Positions 60,914 through 64,000 of a stretch of DNA of 64,000 nt are shown piece after piece; the stretch's first letter is position 1, and every line of letters starts with the position of its first letter. The DNA lies in assembly GCF_030687575.1 (NCBI RefSeq), contig NZ_CP117439.1, forward strand, positions 1,736,001-1,800,000, written 5' to 3'. The position numbers were made by a program, and so were the translations under genes. The notes under the pieces are model-generated. The model worked only from the letters and a program-made list of their open reading frames with translations, searched no databases and was not told the DNA's origin. The DNA is from Pseudomonas sp. FP2309 (GTDB lineage: Bacteria; Pseudomonadota; Gammaproteobacteria; Pseudomonadales; Pseudomonadaceae).

Positions 60914-62875
60914 ATGTGTGGCTTAGTAGGTTATCTGGCACAGAGCAGCGTCCCATTGGATGAGGTAGTGTTGCAACGAATGACATCAACCCTGACCCAC
61001 CGCGGTCCGGACGCCGCCGGCTACTGGACAGATTACGAAGACGGTGTTGCCTTGGGGCATAGAAGGCTTTCAATTCTGGATCTGTCTCCCGCGGGCAGCC
61101 AACCTATGGTGTCTCCTTGTGGTCGCTACGTTATCGCTTTCAATGGCGAGATTTATAACCATCTTGATCTTAGAGCCACGCTGCAGTCGACTGATCCAGG
61201 CCTGCAGTGGAGAGGGCATGCGGATACCGAGACGTTGCTCATCGGTTTTAGTCTATGGGGGGTGGAAAAGACGCTTCAGGCAGCTGTAGGTATGTTTGCA
61301 ATCGCTTTGTGGGACAGGCAGGAAAAACTGCTCACCCTGGTCAGAGATCGCAGTGGTGAAAAGCCACTCTATTACGGCTGGCAAGGAGGTATTTTTCTTT
61401 TCGGCTCCGAATTGAAAGCCCTCAAGGCACACCCTGCTTTTTGCGCGGATGTCGATCGAAACGCCTTGGTGCTGTTGTTGAGGCATAATTGTGTGCCCGC
61501 GCCCCATTGTATTTATGAGGGCATGTTCAAACTGATGCCGGGCACTTACATGCAGCTTCGGGTTGATCTTCAGGGGAGAGCCGAGAGCTTAGGGATCCAT
61601 AGTTACTGGAGCTTCAACACTGTAGTTGCGCAAGGCTTGTCGGCACCCTTTATCGGTACTGATAGCCAAGCGGTTGATTTGCTAGAATCTCGGCTTTTGC
61701 AGAGCCTTGAAGGACAAATGCTGTCTGATGTTCCGTTAGGGGCCTTTCTCAGTGGGGGAGTCGACAGCAGTACTATCGTTTCTCTGATGCAGGCACAATC
61801 CGCCAGGCCCATACGCACGTTTACCATAGGTTTTGAAGAGGGCGGGTATGACGAGGCCGTGCATGCCAAAGACATTGCTCGTCACCTTGGCACGGAGCAC
61901 ACAGAACTCTATGTGCGTCCGGAAGATGCGTTAGCTGTTATCCCTCAGCTGCCATCCATATACTGTGAACCATTCAGTGACAGTTCACAGATTCCCACTT
62001 ATTTGCTCAGCAAAATGGCACGTGAACATGTGAAGGTCGCTCTTAGCGGTGATGGCGGTGATGAGCTGTTTGGTGGCTATAACCGCTATTTGAGTGCGCG
62101 AAAGGTATGGGGAACCATGCAGCGTTTGCCCCGGCCTGTGCGGGCAGCGGCTTCGTCGATGTTAAAAGCAGTGCCGCCCGTCACTTGGGACAAGCTGTTC
62201 AAGTTAGGCAAACCACTGATACCCAAGCGGCTGCACATCACGACCCCCGGCGACAAAGCGCATAAGCTGGCTGATGTTCTGGGGTTGAGTACCGGGGAGG
62301 AGTTTTTCTATCGCTTGGCCAGTCACTGGGACAATCCTGCAGGCATAGTGTTGGGGGCATCCGAGCCAGAGACCCTTTTTACGCGATCATCTGACTGGCC
62401 TGTTACTGATAGTTTTGAGCATTGGATGATGGCTATGGATGCCCAGACGTATATGGCTGACGATATTTTGGTCAAGGTGGATCGCGCGGCAATGGCCGCC
62501 AGTCTTGAAACGCGTTCCCCATTGCTCGACCATCGTGTGGTGGAGCTGGCTTGGAACATGCCATTGCACTACAAGATTCGTGCGGGCGAAGGTAAGTGGC
62601 TGCTCAAGCAGGTTCTATATCGTCATGTGCCTAAAAACATGATCGATCGCCCAAAGCAGGGCTTTGGTATTCCCCTTGATAGCTGGCTACGAGGACCGCT
62701 TAGAGAGTGGGCTGCTTCCTTGCTCGACTCGTCCAGACTTGAGTCGGAAGGGTATTTCAGATCTGAGCCGATTCGAAAAATGTGGGAGGAGCATTTACTG
62801 GGCGTGCGTAATTGGCAGCATCAGCTATGGACTATCCTGATGTTTCAGGCTTGGCTGGAGGAGCAGCGAGCATGA
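60914..62875 (+). CDS. Asparagine synthase (glutamine-hydrolysing)-type amidotransferase (AsnB/WbpS-like)
   Basis: 653 residues. The N-terminal glutaminase domain (1-220) has the nucleophile Cys2 (MCGLVGYL), HRGPDAAGYW, FNGEIYNH; the synthase domain has the PP-loop FLSGGVDSS and LSGDGGDELFGGYNR. In O-antigen loci such proteins amidate uronic acids (for example GalNAcA to GalNAcAN); with the TviB/TviC-like pair this is more plausible than asparagine synthesis. The stop overlaps the next gene by 4 bp. Confidence 0.85.
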   Translation: MCGLVGYLAQSSVPLDEVVLQRMTSTLTHRGPDAAGYWTDYEDGVALGHRRLSILDLSPAGSQPMVSPCGRYVIAFNGEIYNHLDLRATLQSTDPGLQWRGHADTETLLIGFSLWGVEKTLQAAVGMFAIALWDRQEKLLTLVRDRSGEKPLYYGWQGGIFLFGSELKALKAHPAFCADVDRNALVLLLRHNCVPAPHCIYEGMFKLMPGTYMQLRVDLQGRAESLGIHSYWSFNTVVAQGLSAPFIGTDSQAVDLLESRLLQSLEGQMLSDVPLGAFLSGGVDSSTIVSLMQAQSARPIRTFTIGFEEGGYDEAVHAKDIARHLGTEHTELYVRPEDALAVIPQLPSIYCEPFSDSSQIPTYLLSKMAREHVKVALSGDGGDELFGGYNRYLSARKVWGTMQRLPRPVRAAASSMLKAVPPVTWDKLFKLGKPLIPKRLHITTPGDKAHKLADVLGLSTGEEFFYRLASHWDNPAGIVLGASEPETLFTRSSDWPVTDSFEHWMMAMDAQTYMADDILVKVDRAAMAASLETRSPLLDHRVVELAWNMPLHYKIRAGEGKWLLKQVLYRHVPKNMIDRPKQGFGIPLDSWLRGPLREWAASLLDSSRLESEGYFRSEPIRKMWEEHLLGVRNWQHQLWTILMFQAWLEEQRA

Positions 62876-63999
62876 GTATTCTGGTCATCGCCAGCTACCC
62901 TGACTCACTTGTCAATTTTCGTGGGCCATTATTGGACGCTTTGCTTGCCAAGGGGTTGGCTGTGCATGTTGCTGCACCCGACCTGACTTCAAGTCATCCC
63001 GTGCGTTCCTTACTGGAACGCAAAGGTATCACCGTTCATTCAATCTCATTGAATCGTACCGGGATGAACCCGGCCTCTGATTTTTTAACTTTAATTCAAT
63101 TGTGGAAGTTGCTCAGGGTCTTACGTCCGGATTACGTATTGGCCTATACCGTTAAACCCGTTGTCTACGGTTTGATTGCAGCCCGTTTCGCCAGTAAAAA
63201 AATAATACGAATAGCGCTTATTACCGGTCTGGGTTATGCGTTCCAGAAACAGCACAACGGCGGGCGCTTGAGCCTGATGGTCAAAACGCTTGTGCAGCGT
63301 CTCTATAGGTATTCTTTGTCTGGCGCACACGCTGTTTTTTTCCAGAACCCGGACGACCAGGCATTGTTCCTGAACATGGGTATTCTCAGTGCAGAATCGA
63401 GATCTACGGTAGTCAACGGTTCTGGCGTTTGTCTGGATGATTTTACGGTTGCTCCTTTTCCTGATCAGACACGGTTCCTGTTGATCGCCAGGTTGTTAGG
63501 TGACAAGGGGGTTCGGGAGTACGCGATGGCGGCGCGGAGAATACGCATGCTTCACCCAGACGTAGCTTTTGATCTGGTGGGTTGGATCGACGATAACCCT
63601 GATGCCATCAGTGAGCAGGAGCTTCAAGGCTGGATTGCTGAAGGAACGCTGGAGTATCACGGCAAGTTAAGCGATGTCAGGCCTGTTATTGCAGCTAGTA
63701 GTGTTTACGTTCTGCCTTCCTACCGAGAGGGAACGCCGCGTACCGTGCTTGAGGCCATGTCCATGGGGCGAGCTGTCATTACAACAGATGCTCCTGGTTG
63801 TCGTGAAACAGTAATCGAGGGCCTCAACGGTTTTATGGTCCCGGTCCAGTCGGTTGATGAACTGGTGAACGCAATGTCTAAATTTGTTCAATGCCCACAA
63901 CGGATTGCCAGTATGGGCGCAGCCTCGAGAAAACTTGCCGAAGACAAGTATGACGTTAATGAAGTAAATAACGTTATGCTCGAGGTGATTGGCCTGTGA
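62872..63999 (+). CDS. Glycosyltransferase family 4
   Basis: 375 residues from ATG 62872 (ATGA overlap). GT-B fold: YPDSLVNFRGPLLDALLAKG at the N-terminus as in PglA/WbpU-like transferases, HAVFFQNPDDQ, FLLIARLLGDKGVREY, and the donor-site motif LPSYREGTPRTVLEAMSMG with the E-x7-E Glu. The gene ends one base before the window edge; the O-antigen cluster clearly continues. Confidence 0.85.
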   Translation: MSILVIASYPDSLVNFRGPLLDALLAKGLAVHVAAPDLTSSHPVRSLLERKGITVHSISLNRTGMNPASDFLTLIQLWKLLRVLRPDYVLAYTVKPVVYGLIAARFASKKIIRIALITGLGYAFQKQHNGGRLSLMVKTLVQRLYRYSLSGAHAVFFQNPDDQALFLNMGILSAESRSTVVNGSGVCLDDFTVAPFPDQTRFLLIARLLGDKGVREYAMAARRIRMLHPDVAFDLVGWIDDNPDAISEQELQGWIAEGTLEYHGKLSDVRPVIAASSVYVLPSYREGTPRTVLEAMSMGRAVITTDAPGCRETVIEGLNGFMVPVQSVDELVNAMSKFVQCPQRIASMGAASRKLAEDKYDVNEVNNVMLEVIGL

Positions 64000-64000
64000 T

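Overview
The window is a chromosomal segment of a fluorescent Pseudomonas (P. fluorescens group). Evidence for this is the high-GC codon use, the block mtaD/mtnA-gyrA-serC-pheA-hisC-tyrA/aroA-cmk-rpsA-ihfB followed directly by an O-antigen locus (the same order as in P. aeruginosa), the Pseudomonas-type FabV enoyl reductase, a TyrA-AroA fusion and a membrane-type malate:quinone oxidoreductase.

Region 1 (1-7000) is an accessory region attached to the 5' end of dusA, a known prophage and island insertion site. It holds the first ~85 codons of a tyrosine integrase fused in frame to a phage GH19 endolysin, an Rz/Rz1 spanin pair, a twice-frameshifted DNA adenine methylase, an AT-rich pair (HD-GYP response regulator with Asn at the phosphoacceptor position, plus a stand-alone winged-helix protein), a complete IS5-family element, a type II toxin-antitoxin pair whose toxin is broken, and a DUF6678 protein. 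It reads as a decayed prophage or island.

Region 2 (7000-25850) is ordinary core and flexible chromosome: small lipoproteins, an MFS exporter, mqo, several LysR regulators, a DMT exporter, ppnN, an LpxO-like hydroxylase, fabV, a HAD hydrolase and an ArgD-like aminotransferase. It ends in a purine-uptake group: punR/punC, a Tsx-like outer-membrane channel and an NCS2 permease, the last two divergent around a TTGTATACAA palindrome.

Region 3 (25843-33979) is the most interesting block. A LuxR-type solo regulator lies between two different proline iminopeptidase genes, and a complete peptide-type ABC transporter (two permeases, two ATPases, one binding protein) follows the second one. This matches the layout of the plant-signal-responsive PipR systems of pseudomonads. 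I see two 20-bp lux-box-like dyads (26837-26856 and 27714-27733), one ahead of each peptidase gene. The simplest model is that a plant-derived compound or small peptide is imported and/or hydrolysed and activates the LuxR protein, which switches on both peptidases and the importer.

Region 4 (34050-51043) is housekeeping: ubiG-mupP-yciK, methionine salvage (mtaD, mtnA), gyrA, the serine/aromatic/histidine genes serC-pheA-hisC-tyrA/aroA-cmk, rpsA, ihfB and a LapA-domain protein.

Region 5 (51529 to the end) is a lower-GC O-antigen cluster, complete only on its left side. It contains tviB/wbpO-like and tviC/wbpP-like genes (UDP-GalNAcA), fdtA-fdtB-like genes (dTDP-3-amino-3,6-dideoxygalactose), a Wzx flippase, three glycosyltransferases, an AsnB-like amidotransferase, and a 759-residue membrane protein that appears to fuse an LPG-synthase-type transmembrane domain to an O-antigen polymerase/ligase domain.
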